Positions 1 through 6,093 of a stretch of DNA of 52,490 nucleotides are shown one piece after another. The translations under genes and the position numbers were made by a program. The stretch lies in the IMG/VR virus record IMGVR_UViG_3300021091_000107, positions 1 through 52,490 of that record; one strand, given 5' to 3'. The notes under the pieces are model-generated. The model was not told the DNA's origin and ran no database searches. It saw nothing but the letters and a program-made list of their open reading frames with translations. This stretch comes from a virus. How positions within the stretch are numbered: the first letter of the stretch is position 1; each line of letters starts with the position of its first letter.

Positions 1-1
1 G

Positions 2-55
2 CAGTTCCGAGATGAGGCGCTGGCACGCCTGCCCCTGTTCACCCACGAGGACTGA
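2..55 (+). CDS. 3' end of a gene cut by the window edge
   Basis: An open frame enters from the left edge and stops at TGA 53-55, three bases before the next start codon. Only 17 codons are visible, and they are GC-rich, like the following gene and unlike the rest of the window. The close spacing suggests both belong to one operon. The product cannot be identified from this fragment. Confidence 0.5.
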   Translation, partial: QFRDEALARLPLFTHED

Positions 56-58
56 CCC

Positions 59-241
59 ATGAAGGCGATTGAACGTGAGCGCAACAGACTGATGCAGTCC
101 TACGGGTACACCTGCATCAGGCAGACCACTCACATGGTATGGCGTAACAAGGAAGGGCAGACCGTCACCACTAGCAAGACCCCCAGCGACGTTAACGCCC
201 TGAGGCAGGTTGAGAGGCAGTTGCGCCGTCTGGCAGCATAG
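59..241 (+). CDS. Small basic protein, faintly HicA/dsRBD-like
   Basis: This 60-residue protein is rich in Arg and Gln and has no membrane segment or signal peptide. Its central pattern, H-M-V-W-R-N followed by G-Q-T-V-T-T-S-K-T-P-S-D, and its basic C-terminal helix recall the short phage proteins related to HicA-type, dsRNA-binding-like folds. That likeness is from pattern memory only, and no catalytic His motif can be assigned. The gene follows the upstream stop codon by three bases, so the two are probably cotranscribed. It is GC-rich, with codon use unlike the AT-rich genes after position 560. Function unknown. Confidence 0.55.
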   Translation: MKAIERERNRLMQSYGYTCIRQTTHMVWRNKEGQTVTTSKTPSDVNALRQVERQLRRLAA

Positions 242-254
242 CACACCCCACCCC

Positions 255-317
255 ACCCCCTCGCCATCGACAGTGGTTGGGGGGTAATACGTTTGTATCG
301 GCGGGGCCGAGCGAAAC
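255..317. other. GC-rich intergenic hairpins
   Basis: The gap 242-403 has no convincing gene. It holds two inverted repeats. ACCCCC at 255-260 can pair with GGGGGT at 280-285. TCGGC at 298-302 pairs with GCCGA at 306-310 around a GGG loop, and GTTT (291-294) with AAAC (314-317) can extend it. Neither hairpin is followed by a T-run, so a standard intrinsic terminator is not supported. They lie where base composition switches from GC-rich to AT-rich. Confidence 0.4.
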
Positions 318-403
318 CAAAATTGATAGATACTATTAACCTACAAAACTTTGAAAACGCTTGATCATTTACACGCTCAGAAAAAAAATTTTTCCCAAAC
401 AAA

Positions 404-556
404 ATGACTCAAAAAACCTCAATAGACTCAGTGCCCCCTTGGAAGTCTGGTGTGACCGTCTGTGATCCCAAAAGCACCAGAACCACACTGGTTGAGGAAC
501 TCGGATATATTTGGATTGTTTTGAAGGAATTCTATCGAATGTGGCGAGAAGCTTGA
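404..556 (+). CDS. Possible 50-residue protein
   Basis: An ATG at 404 opens 50 codons ending in TGA at 554-556. The protein starts M-T-Q-K-T-S, has a Pro/Trp-containing middle and ends in an amphipathic stretch (E-L-G-Y-I-W-I-V-L-K-E-F-Y-R-M-W-R). No Shine-Dalgarno sequence precedes the start, where there is an A/T tract instead. The last codons overlap the -35 box of the promoter for the next gene. No family was recognised. It could be a small phage gene or a chance frame. Confidence 0.35.
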   Translation: MTQKTSIDSVPPWKSGVTVCDPKSTRTTLVEELGYIWIVLKEFYRMWREA

Positions 557-581
557 CAATCCTCAAAAGTCTTGCTAGACT
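553..581 (+). promoter_or_regulatory. Sigma70-type promoter with extended -10
   Basis: A perfect -35 box TTGACA (553-558) is followed after 17 bases by TAGACT (576-581), with TGC just before it giving an extended -10. The -10 region is also a dyad: AGTCT (568-572), TGCT, AGACT (577-581), which could be an operator. Transcription would start near 588, about 20 bases before the gene at 611. This is the best host-polymerase promoter seen in the window. Confidence 0.7.
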
Positions 582-610
582 CTCAATAGAAATGACAACC
601 TGCATAAATT

Positions 611-1012
611 ATGAAAAAACTTCTATGTGCCGCCCTTGGTTTCGCAATGATGCCGAGTGCTGTGTTTGCAGCAAACGCACAAAACTTGAATAATGCCACC
701 GAGTATTCTGATAAACCGTTCGGGGCAACCTATAATCTGCCAGGTGGAGGCAAGGGATACTTTGCGAGTATGCCAGGTATTAATGCTTGGATGGAGAACA
801 TGGATAATGCTTTAAGGGGATCTCAAGTTGCCCAGGCATTTGGAGCACATGGATCAACTCAATATCACCCTCCGAGTTTCTTTCAAGGTGCTGGTGCCCC
901 TGTTGTTGTTCCTCCGACCGTAATAAATACGCCAGGAACCCAACCTCGTGAATGTCGTCGAAAGCGTATCACAATTGCGTTGTTCTTTGAGGTTGACAGC
1001 AGCGATTGTTAA
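611..1012 (+). CDS. Exported small protein with signal peptide
   Basis: The 133-residue product begins with a textbook signal peptide: M-K-K, a hydrophobic stretch (L-L-C-A-A-L-G-F-A-M-M) and a likely cleavage site after A-V-F-A near residue 20. The mature part has a Gly-rich segment, many Asn and aromatic residues, a Pro/Val-rich stretch near residues 95-110 and a basic patch R-E-C-R-R-K-R. Two Cys lie near the C-terminus and could form a disulfide. No known domain was recognised. The gene sits just behind the promoter at 553-581, which suggests host-polymerase transcription rather than late expression. A periplasmic or surface role during infection is inference. No Shine-Dalgarno sequence is visible. 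Confidence 0.7.
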   Translation: MKKLLCAALGFAMMPSAVFAANAQNLNNATEYSDKPFGATYNLPGGGKGYFASMPGINAWMENMDNALRGSQVAQAFGAHGSTQYHPPSFFQGAGAPVVVPPTVINTPGTQPRECRRKRITIALFFEVDSSDC

Positions 1013-1179
1013 TGGAACAACTTCACCACATTATAATACTTTCTACAGAGAACATAATTATTTTTTGTGGTGATAGAGGAACCCAAAGAGCATTAGAGTT
1101 TCGTATACGAACAGAATTTGTGCAGGCTGTGAGTTATTGTCAGCACAAATTACTTCCCAAAGATATTCATTATTCTTGA
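1012..1179 (+). CDS. Small overlapping protein, 55 residues
   Basis: An ATG overlaps the previous stop codon as TAATG and opens 55 codons to TGA 1177-1179. This overlap type recurs in the window at 25630, 39878 and 40648 and suits translational coupling. The product starts M-E-Q-L-H-H, has a hydrophobic I-I-I-F-C-G segment and continues with a mixed charged region. No family was recognised. Coupling and the otherwise empty gap support it, but its short length keeps confidence moderate. Confidence 0.45.
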   Translation: MEQLHHIIILSTENIIIFCGDRGTQRALEFRIRTEFVQAVSYCQHKLLPKDIHYS

Positions 1180-1204
1180 ATATATAATTGTGACTTGCTA
1201 TTAT
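1176..1204 (+). promoter_or_regulatory. Candidate extended -10 promoter
   Basis: TTGAAT (1176-1181) is followed after 17 bases by TATTAT (1199-1204) with TGC immediately upstream. CTTGCTA at 1194-1200 repeats exactly the core of the promoter at 553-581. The predicted start of transcription falls at about the ATG at 1209, so any transcript would be nearly leaderless. Confidence 0.4.
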
Positions 1205-1208
1205 TTTA

Positions 1209-1418
1209 ATGAATAAAGTATTTGAATCTACAGTTGAATATAATGAAGACTTCAATGAATATTGTATTACGATTCCCGACGAGATTATCGATTCAGTTGG
1301 ATGGGAAGAAGGTGATGTGTTAGAGTGGAGACTCAACAAAGATGGCACAATTTTACTTGAAAGAATTGACGAAGATTTCGTCAACTACGTAGGAGATGAA
1401 GAAAATGAAGATGAATAA
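1209..1418 (+). CDS. AbrB/MazE-like (SpoVT-AbrB fold) small protein
   Basis: The 69-residue acidic protein carries the swapped-hairpin pattern of SpoVT-AbrB domains: I-T-I-P-D-E-I-I-D, then V-G-W-E-E-G-D-V-L-E-W, then G-T-I-L-L-E-R. The acidic tail (D-E-E-N-E-D-E) is unusual for a DNA binder, although residues in the fold itself are typical. Related small proteins occur in cyanophages, and members of the family act as transition-state regulators or antitoxins. No toxin partner was found next to it. The gene has no Shine-Dalgarno sequence and overlaps the following gene by 14 bases from its chosen start. A role in phage gene regulation is inference. Confidence 0.65.
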   Translation: MNKVFESTVEYNEDFNEYCITIPDEIIDSVGWEEGDVLEWRLNKDGTILLERIDEDFVNYVGDEENEDE

Positions 1419-1701
1419 AATTAACTACAAGGTTGTCAACAAGGATGGTAAAGTTCTTGATGACGTTGAATTTAATGATTATGACAAGTTAGCAGATCAC
1501 ATGCTTGAGATGGCTGATAAGTATTATCAAGGAATTTACACCGTTGATGATAAAGTCAATATTTCTGCTTTTGACGATGCTGGCAATATTATGTACGAAG
1601 ATACTGCCAGTTTTGGCGGTAGTTCAGAATTAACTGGAGAGATTGAAGATGAGCTCAGAGGAACTGCAGGTCAAGGATTTGGCAATTCAACTGCTGAGTA
1701 A
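1405..1701 (+). CDS. Small acidic protein of unknown function
   Basis: I chose the ATG at 1405 because AGGAG at 1391-1395 lies nine bases upstream; an ATG at 1396 is too close to that site. The 98-residue product is acidic, with an N-terminal beta-like stretch (I-N-Y-K-V-V-N-K-D-G-K-V-L-D-D-V-E-F), a helical D-K-L-A-D-H-M-L-E-M-A-D-K-Y-Y segment and a Gly/Ser-rich tail. No family was recognised. It overlaps both neighbours, so the three genes from 1209 to 1870 are probably one translationally linked unit. Confidence 0.6.
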   Translation: MKMNKINYKVVNKDGKVLDDVEFNDYDKLADHMLEMADKYYQGIYTVDDKVNISAFDDAGNIMYEDTASFGGSSELTGEIEDELRGTAGQGFGNSTAE

Positions 1702-1870
1702 GATAGATAAACTTGACGAACGTTTGAGTCGTTTGGAGAAGAAGGTTCCAGAATCTTTTGATATCTTTTACCGCGCTCCGACAAAGGAGAAGCACGAGAA
1801 ATTGAACGTTGTTCTAGATGATTTACACATGCGTCTAAATAAATTGGAAGGAGAAGTGCAAGGAGAATGA
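1649..1870 (+). CDS. Small coiled-coil protein
   Basis: ATG 1649 is preferred over the upstream TTG because GGAG (1636-1639) is well spaced from it. The product has about 73 residues and is almost entirely helical. Its heptad-like leucines (L-A-I-Q-L-L-S-K-I-D-K-L-D-E-R-L-S-R-L-E) and a second segment ending R-L-N-K-L-E-G-E-V suggest a coiled coil. It overlaps the previous gene by 53 bases and the next start by 4 bases. Its position beside the baseplate genes suggests a small structural or assembly protein, but this is inference. Confidence 0.6.
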   Translation: MSSEELQVKDLAIQLLSKIDKLDERLSRLEKKVPESFDIFYRAPTKEKHEKLNVVLDDLHMRLNKLEGEVQGE

Positions 1871-2949
1871 CTCAAATCGGTTTCTTATCAAACTTTAATG
1901 TTACATATGGTCTTGCCGATTTTTCTCTTGCTGGTAGAATACCTCCGATCATTACTCCAAATCAATTACGACCTAATTTAATTAATCCTAGGAAGCTAAT
2001 TGAAAACAGGAAATACTCCGACAATCCAATACAACCATATGTAAGCACATATGATTTGTTTGGTATACCCATTACATTTGAAGTAGATCCAATTGAGGTG
2101 GCAACTGCAGCGGCATATAACACGATTCCAACAATTGTCTCCGTCACTGGTCGAATGACTAATTGTGTTTTTGAATCTCCTTTACCTCAAGATGGAGATA
2201 AAAGAACAGAAGTTGATAGTAAAGGAAAGATTGTAACTAAAGGAATAAAATTAGCATCTGCTGGTAGTGCAATTTGGTCTATTGGCGCATTTCAAGAACC
2301 GTATGTGTTAGGCCCATCAAGTGTTCCAGAAGCAAATCGTATGGATAATCCTTTAGGAGTTACATACGCAACGCCTGGAAGTTTTGTTGGTGGCACTGGA
2401 TTTGGTTCTGGAAATGTTGGAGGGTTTGGAGAATCTGTCACTTATACTTTTGGTGGATATTTTACGGAAAGAAATTTCTTTGACCGTGAATGGATTGTTC
2501 AATGGGGAAAATATTTTGTTAAGATAGATTGTTTTGGTGTTTATGTGCTAAAACCTACCGTAACAAAGAATCCATTAAGCGTAACAGATCCAACAGATTG
2601 GGTTAGTATCGGTGCATGGACTCCAGACGAATTTTATCAAAGAAATATTTCTTTGGCAAATAAATTTGATGGTCCTGTTGTAGAGACATTTATTTCTGGT
2701 GCTAAGGAAATTTTAAAATATAAACCATCAGAAATCGGTAGTTTACGATATTATTTTGTGTTTACAACCGAAACTCTAGCAGGACCATTTACATTAACAT
2801 CAACACATTTGGCAAACTTAACTGTTAAATATAATCAGGATACAGGTGCTGAACGTTTACGATTTACTCAATTAAAATTGAATCGAAAACGAACTACCTT
2901 ACCAGAATGGTTATTAACGGTCTTGACAACTATACTAGGAGTACAGTAA
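1867..2949 (+). CDS. Unrecognised 360-residue protein upstream of the PAAR gene
   Basis: The protein has no signal peptide. It is rich in beta-forming and Pro/Gly residues, with a Gly-rich stretch near residues 170-195, and many aromatic residues follow (Y-T-F-G-G-Y-F). The C-terminus is basic and then hydrophobic (W-L-L-T-V-L-T-T-I-L-G-V). AGGAG at 1860-1864 serves as ribosome site. It ends one base before the PAAR gene, so the two are surely cotranscribed and may act together. A baseplate hub or central spike component would fit the position, because the PAAR tip sits on the spike. No sequence motif of gp5 lysozyme or its OB fold was found, so function remains open. Confidence 0.7.
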   Translation: MTQIGFLSNFNVTYGLADFSLAGRIPPIITPNQLRPNLINPRKLIENRKYSDNPIQPYVSTYDLFGIPITFEVDPIEVATAAAYNTIPTIVSVTGRMTNCVFESPLPQDGDKRTEVDSKGKIVTKGIKLASAGSAIWSIGAFQEPYVLGPSSVPEANRMDNPLGVTYATPGSFVGGTGFGSGNVGGFGESVTYTFGGYFTERNFFDREWIVQWGKYFVKIDCFGVYVLKPTVTKNPLSVTDPTDWVSIGAWTPDEFYQRNISLANKFDGPVVETFISGAKEILKYKPSEIGSLRYYFVFTTETLAGPFTLTSTHLANLTVKYNQDTGAERLRFTQLKLNRKRTTLPEWLLTVLTTILGVQ

Positions 2950-2950
2950 A

Positions 2951-3340
2951 ATGGGAAAGCCAGCAGTAGTTGATGCAGCAAACATGACCAATCACACGAG
3001 TTTTACTCCTTCTGGATTAATTCCTATTCCTGGTCAAGGGTTTTCTCCTAATGTTTTCATTGAAAATAAACCTGCTATTCCTGCTGGTAGTAAATTTATC
3101 GTTCATGATATTCCAACTGATGTGGTTAGTGTATTAATTAGACCTCCACACAATGATATTGTGCTCGATGGATGCCCAAATGTTTTCGTAAACGGAAAAC
3201 CAATGGGTAGAGTAGGAGATAAAATATGTGCTCCACCAACATTTTACCCAGCACCACTATCTCCTGCTGGATTTTTAAGAGCTGGTGCTCTTACAGTTAC
3301 AGTTCCTGACCTACCAGGATTACCAATTTTCACACCTTAA
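2951..3340 (+). CDS. PAAR-motif spike-tip protein
   Basis: This 129-residue protein shows PAAR-repeat features: an N-terminal G-K-P-A-V-V-D, paired segments N-V-F-I-E-N-K-P-A-I-P-A-G and N-V-F-V-N-G-K-P-M-G-R-V-G-D, and Cys and His residues (H-D-I, H-N-D-I-V-L-D-G-C, K-I-C) that could bind a metal at the apex. PAAR proteins form the sharp tip of contractile-tail spikes and help pierce the outer membrane. The gene follows the 360-residue gene by one base and is followed by a small basic protein gene. It lies next to the baseplate wedge genes, as expected for a central spike component. Confidence 0.85.
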   Translation: MGKPAVVDAANMTNHTSFTPSGLIPIPGQGFSPNVFIENKPAIPAGSKFIVHDIPTDVVSVLIRPPHNDIVLDGCPNVFVNGKPMGRVGDKICAPPTFYPAPLSPAGFLRAGALTVTVPDLPGLPIFTP

Positions 3341-3350
3341 TTATATTACT

Positions 3351-3497
3351 ATGGCAAAAGCAAAGATCGGATTGACCAAAACTAGCTACGTTCCTGGTAA
3401 ACCCAAGATTACCAGTCAAGGTCGTAGTAAAAATACGAATCTTGCCGCCACTTCTCGCAATGGTCGCAAGAAAAGATATCGTGGTCAAGGTCGTTGA
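3351..3497 (+). CDS. Very basic 48-residue protein
   Basis: I start this gene at ATG 3351 because the longer frame from 3285 would lie inside the PAAR gene. The protein is strongly basic, with many Lys/Arg, Ser/Thr and Asn residues, and ends N-G-R-K-K-R-Y-R-G-Q-G-R. It has no hydrophobic core and is probably disordered or nucleic-acid or virion associated. The terminator at 3537-3580 closes the unit. No specific family was recognised. Position and composition argue for a real gene. Confidence 0.6.
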   Translation: MAKAKIGLTKTSYVPGKPKITSQGRSKNTNLAATSRNGRKKRYRGQGR

Positions 3498-3536
3498 AGA
3501 CTTCTAAAAGACAAAAATGATATAACTAGCACTATG

Positions 3537-3580
3537 ACGACGATTTTTTGCTTATTTTTAGCAAATTATCGTCGTTTTTT
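3537..3580 (+). terminator. Strong intrinsic terminator
   Basis: ACGACGAT (3537-3544) pairs perfectly with ATCGTCGT (3568-3575), and an inner stem TTTGCT (3547-3552) with AGCAAA (3560-3565) encloses a seven-base loop. The outer arm runs into a T-tract (3575-3580). It separates the spike-tip unit from the downstream baseplate genes. Confidence 0.85.
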
Positions 3581-3642
3581 GCAATTTTCGGGATAGCAAC
3601 CCCGTAAAAAGTTCTGTTTCAATCAATTTTTGAGAAAAACAG

Positions 3643-3834
3643 ATGGCAAAGTATCAAATAGACAGAGATGTTGAGTATATGAGGGAAAATTGGGGTACTA
3701 CAAAGCTAATTACTGACTATGGAGCGATGACTCCGACAAAACAAAAGAAGAAAAACGAACCACCAATCGATAGAATGTCAAGACAGTGTGGCGGTAAGGG
3801 AGGATTTGACGATTACGTTGAGTGGTGGGCATAA
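3643..3834 (+). CDS. Small hydrophilic protein of unknown function
   Basis: The 63-residue protein has a charged N-terminus, a Lys-rich middle (K-Q-K-K-K-N) and an aromatic C-terminus (Y-V-E-W-W-A) after C-G-G-K-G-G-F. It has no signal peptide or membrane segment. It stands alone between the terminator at 3537-3580 and the late promoters at 3853-3872. A purine-rich GAGAAAAACAG stretch precedes the start. No family was recognised. Confidence 0.55.
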   Translation: MAKYQIDRDVEYMRENWGTTKLITDYGAMTPTKQKKKNEPPIDRMSRQCGGKGGFDDYVEWWA

Positions 3835-3852
3835 ATTGACTGCTGATGGGGG

Positions 3853-3872
3853 TATAAATAATGTTATAAATA
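3853..3872 (+). promoter_or_regulatory. Tandem T4-type late promoters before gene 25
   Basis: Two exact TATAAATA boxes lie at 3853-3860 and 3865-3872, only 12 bases apart. By the T4 rule, initiation would occur about six to seven bases beyond each box, close to the gene 25 start at 3883. No Shine-Dalgarno sequence is visible in the short leader. Confidence 0.7.
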
Positions 3873-3882
3873 TGGTATTTTT

Positions 3883-4278
3883 ATGCCTGTTAGTAGATCT
3901 TTCAAAGATATCAGCGTAACGTTTGATAAAAACTTTGTGACCAATGATCTAATGGTTACAAAAAATTTCAATGCTATCAAACAATCAGTTCAAAATCTGA
4001 TCGTAACCGTTCCTGGTGAAAGATTTTTTAACCCAAACATCGGCAGTAGGATCACCGATTTGCTTTTTGAACCCCTAGATTTTATTAATGCAAGTTTAGT
4101 CAAGAGTGAAGTAGAATATACTATTAAAGCGTTTGAACCAAGAGTCAAATTGACTGATGTTATTGTTGATGAAAATTATGATGACAATGGTTATGACATA
4201 ACAATTGAATTTGAAGTGATTGGGTTGCCAGAAAAAACAGAAACGTTAACCCTATTTCTAGAAAGAACTAGAGCATAA
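3883..4278 (+). CDS. gp25: Baseplate wedge protein gp25
   Basis: The 131-residue protein matches the GPW/gp25 family in length and pattern: N-F-N-A-I-K-Q-S-V-Q-N-L-I near residues 27-39, then P-G-E-R-F-F-N-P-N-I-G-S and the following L-F-E-P-L-D. The family contains the conserved EPR-type motif, seen here as F-E-P-R-V near residue 85. In T4, gp25 lies at the core of the wedge and helps trigger sheath assembly. The gene is followed four bases later by gene 6, as in other cyanomyoviruses. It is expressed from late promoters immediately upstream. Confidence 0.95.
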   Translation: MPVSRSFKDISVTFDKNFVTNDLMVTKNFNAIKQSVQNLIVTVPGERFFNPNIGSRITDLLFEPLDFINASLVKSEVEYTIKAFEPRVKLTDVIVDENYDDNGYDITIEFEVIGLPEKTETLTLFLERTRA

Positions 4279-4282
4279 GTAA

Positions 4283-6088
4283 ATGGCATACAATCAGTTA
4301 ACAAATTTAGATTATTTTGATATAAAAGTTGCCTTGAGGGATTATCTCAAGGCAAACTCAGACTTTAGTGATTATGATTTTGAAGGGTCTACATTAGGAA
4401 TGCTTCTTGATGTATTGGCATACAACACCTATTATTCGGCATTTAATGCCAATATGGTGGTCAATGAGGTATTCCTCGACTCTGCTACCGTAAGAGACAA
4501 TGTAGTGTCACTGGCTAAGCAATTAGGATACGTTCCTAGATCTGCAGTTGCTGCCTCTGCCGCTATTGATTTGACGTTAACGGTAGCATCGGGAACCACA
4601 ATTCCAGAAACAGTGTTTCTTAAGAGAGGAAATGCTTTTATTTCAATTGTGAATGATCAAGTTTATCAATATGTTGTATTGGATGACGTAAAAGCAGCGG
4701 TGCTTCCAACCAATACAGCATATTTTCCTTCCTTAAAAATATATGAAGGATCGTTTGTTACCAACACATATAATGTAACTTCAAACGAGCAATTTAGTGT
4801 TATTTTAAACAATGCTGGTATTGATACCTCTTCAATTAGAGTAAGAGTATTACAGGGATCTGGATCAAGCACTTTTGAAAAGTTTGTTCAATCTGACAAT
4901 ATTTTAAATGTAAGCCCAACATCACCTGCATATTTTGTAAATGAAATTGAAGATGAGAATTACAAAATTACCTTTGGTGATGGTGTCTTTGGTAAAAAGT
5001 TAGTTCAAGGTCAGATAGTAGAGATTAGTTACATCGTAACTAACGGACCAGACACAAATGGAACTGCTAATTTTACCTTCAATGGTGTTGTAACAGATAT
5101 TTCTGGCAATACTAATTTTGCTGCAACAGTTAACAATATTACTGTTTTAACTAGAGCATTTGGCGGAGCAAATATAGAATCAGTTGATAGCATTAAGATT
5201 AATGCACCAGCAATGTATGGCACACAAAACCGTGCTGTAACCGCCACAGACTATACTTCAATTATTCGCAGAGTATACCCAGTAGCAGCAGACATTATTA
5301 CATATGGGGGAGAGCAAGCAGATCCACCTGAATATGGAAAAGTAAAGATTGCTATCAAACCTAGAAATCTATCATACTTATCATCTTATACTAAGAAGAT
5401 TATTTTAGATGAATTGAGAAAATATTCAGTTGCTTCTATCATTCCTGAAATTGTTGATGCGTCAATCATTTACATTGAAATGTATTCTCGAATTTTTTAC
5501 GATCCAACTGTTACTACATCAACCTCTGATGCTCTGAAAGCTAAAGTTATAGAAAACATCAACAAATATATTGCTAGTTCTGATACCGAAAAGTTTGGTG
5601 GAAAATATCGTTATAGTAAATTTGTGAGTGTTATTGATAGTTCTGAAAGATCTATTAAATCTAACTTGACTGATATCGTTATGAGAAAGGATTTTTATCC
5701 TTCGTTAAATAATAAAGCATACTATGAGTTTTGTTTCAATAATCGTTTTGCTATTGATATAGATGTAAAGACATTGACATCCACAGGATTCAAAGTTCAA
5801 GAGTTTCCACAATACACTGTTTATCTTGAAGACCGTGATGGAAAAGTTGTTTTGTATAGACTTGATTCCCAAACTTCGGAAAAAATTGTTTTAAACAACA
5901 ATCAAGGTATTATTAATTATGAAAAAGGTGAAATTCAATTATACAATTTGACTATTATTGATGGAAGTTTTGATGATGACAAAATTGAAATACGTCTAAA
6001 ACCAGAATATAATGATATTCTCGCAAAAAGAGAAGTTTATTTAGATGTAGATATTGATAAAAGTATTTTCACCCTTATTCAAGAGTAG
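4283..6088 (+). CDS. gp6: Baseplate wedge protein gp6 (baseplate J-like)
   Basis: The 601-residue protein is close to the T4 gp6 length of about 660. The N-terminus (Y-F-D-I-K-V-A-L-R-D-Y-L) and G-S-T-L-G-M-L-L-D-V-L-A-Y-N-T-Y-Y near residues 35-52 are typical of this family. A baseplate-J signature, I-T-F-G-D-G-V-F-G-K-K-L followed by G-Q-I-V-E-I-S-Y-I-V-T-N-G, lies near residues 224-255. In T4, gp6 dimers link neighbouring wedges into the ring that opens during contraction. It sits between gene 25 and the giant gene 7-position protein, with gaps of four and five bases. Confidence 0.93.
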   Translation: MAYNQLTNLDYFDIKVALRDYLKANSDFSDYDFEGSTLGMLLDVLAYNTYYSAFNANMVVNEVFLDSATVRDNVVSLAKQLGYVPRSAVAASAAIDLTLTVASGTTIPETVFLKRGNAFISIVNDQVYQYVVLDDVKAAVLPTNTAYFPSLKIYEGSFVTNTYNVTSNEQFSVILNNAGIDTSSIRVRVLQGSGSSTFEKFVQSDNILNVSPTSPAYFVNEIEDENYKITFGDGVFGKKLVQGQIVEISYIVTNGPDTNGTANFTFNGVVTDISGNTNFAATVNNITVLTRAFGGANIESVDSIKINAPAMYGTQNRAVTATDYTSIIRRVYPVAADIITYGGEQADPPEYGKVKIAIKPRNLSYLSSYTKKIILDELRKYSVASIIPEIVDASIIYIEMYSRIFYDPTVTTSTSDALKAKVIENINKYIASSDTEKFGGKYRYSKFVSVIDSSERSIKSNLTDIVMRKDFYPSLNNKAYYEFCFNNRFAIDIDVKTLTSTGFKVQEFPQYTVYLEDRDGKVVLYRLDSQTSEKIVLNNNQGIINYEKGEIQLYNLTIIDGSFDDDKIEIRLKPEYNDILAKREVYLDVDIDKSIFTLIQE

Positions 6089-6093
6089 AATAA

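Noticed and set aside
130-402. 90-codon reverse-strand frame
   Set aside because: It is antisense to the small forward gene at 59-241, has low-quality sequence and no start signal; all supported genes here are on the + strand.
511-693. Forward frame of 60 codons across the promoter
   Set aside because: It overlaps the promoter and the signal-peptide gene in another frame and has no ribosome site.
3285-3350. Upstream extension of the basic 48-residue gene into the PAAR gene
   Set aside because: It would overlap the PAAR coding region in a different frame; ATG 3351 gives a normal gene layout.
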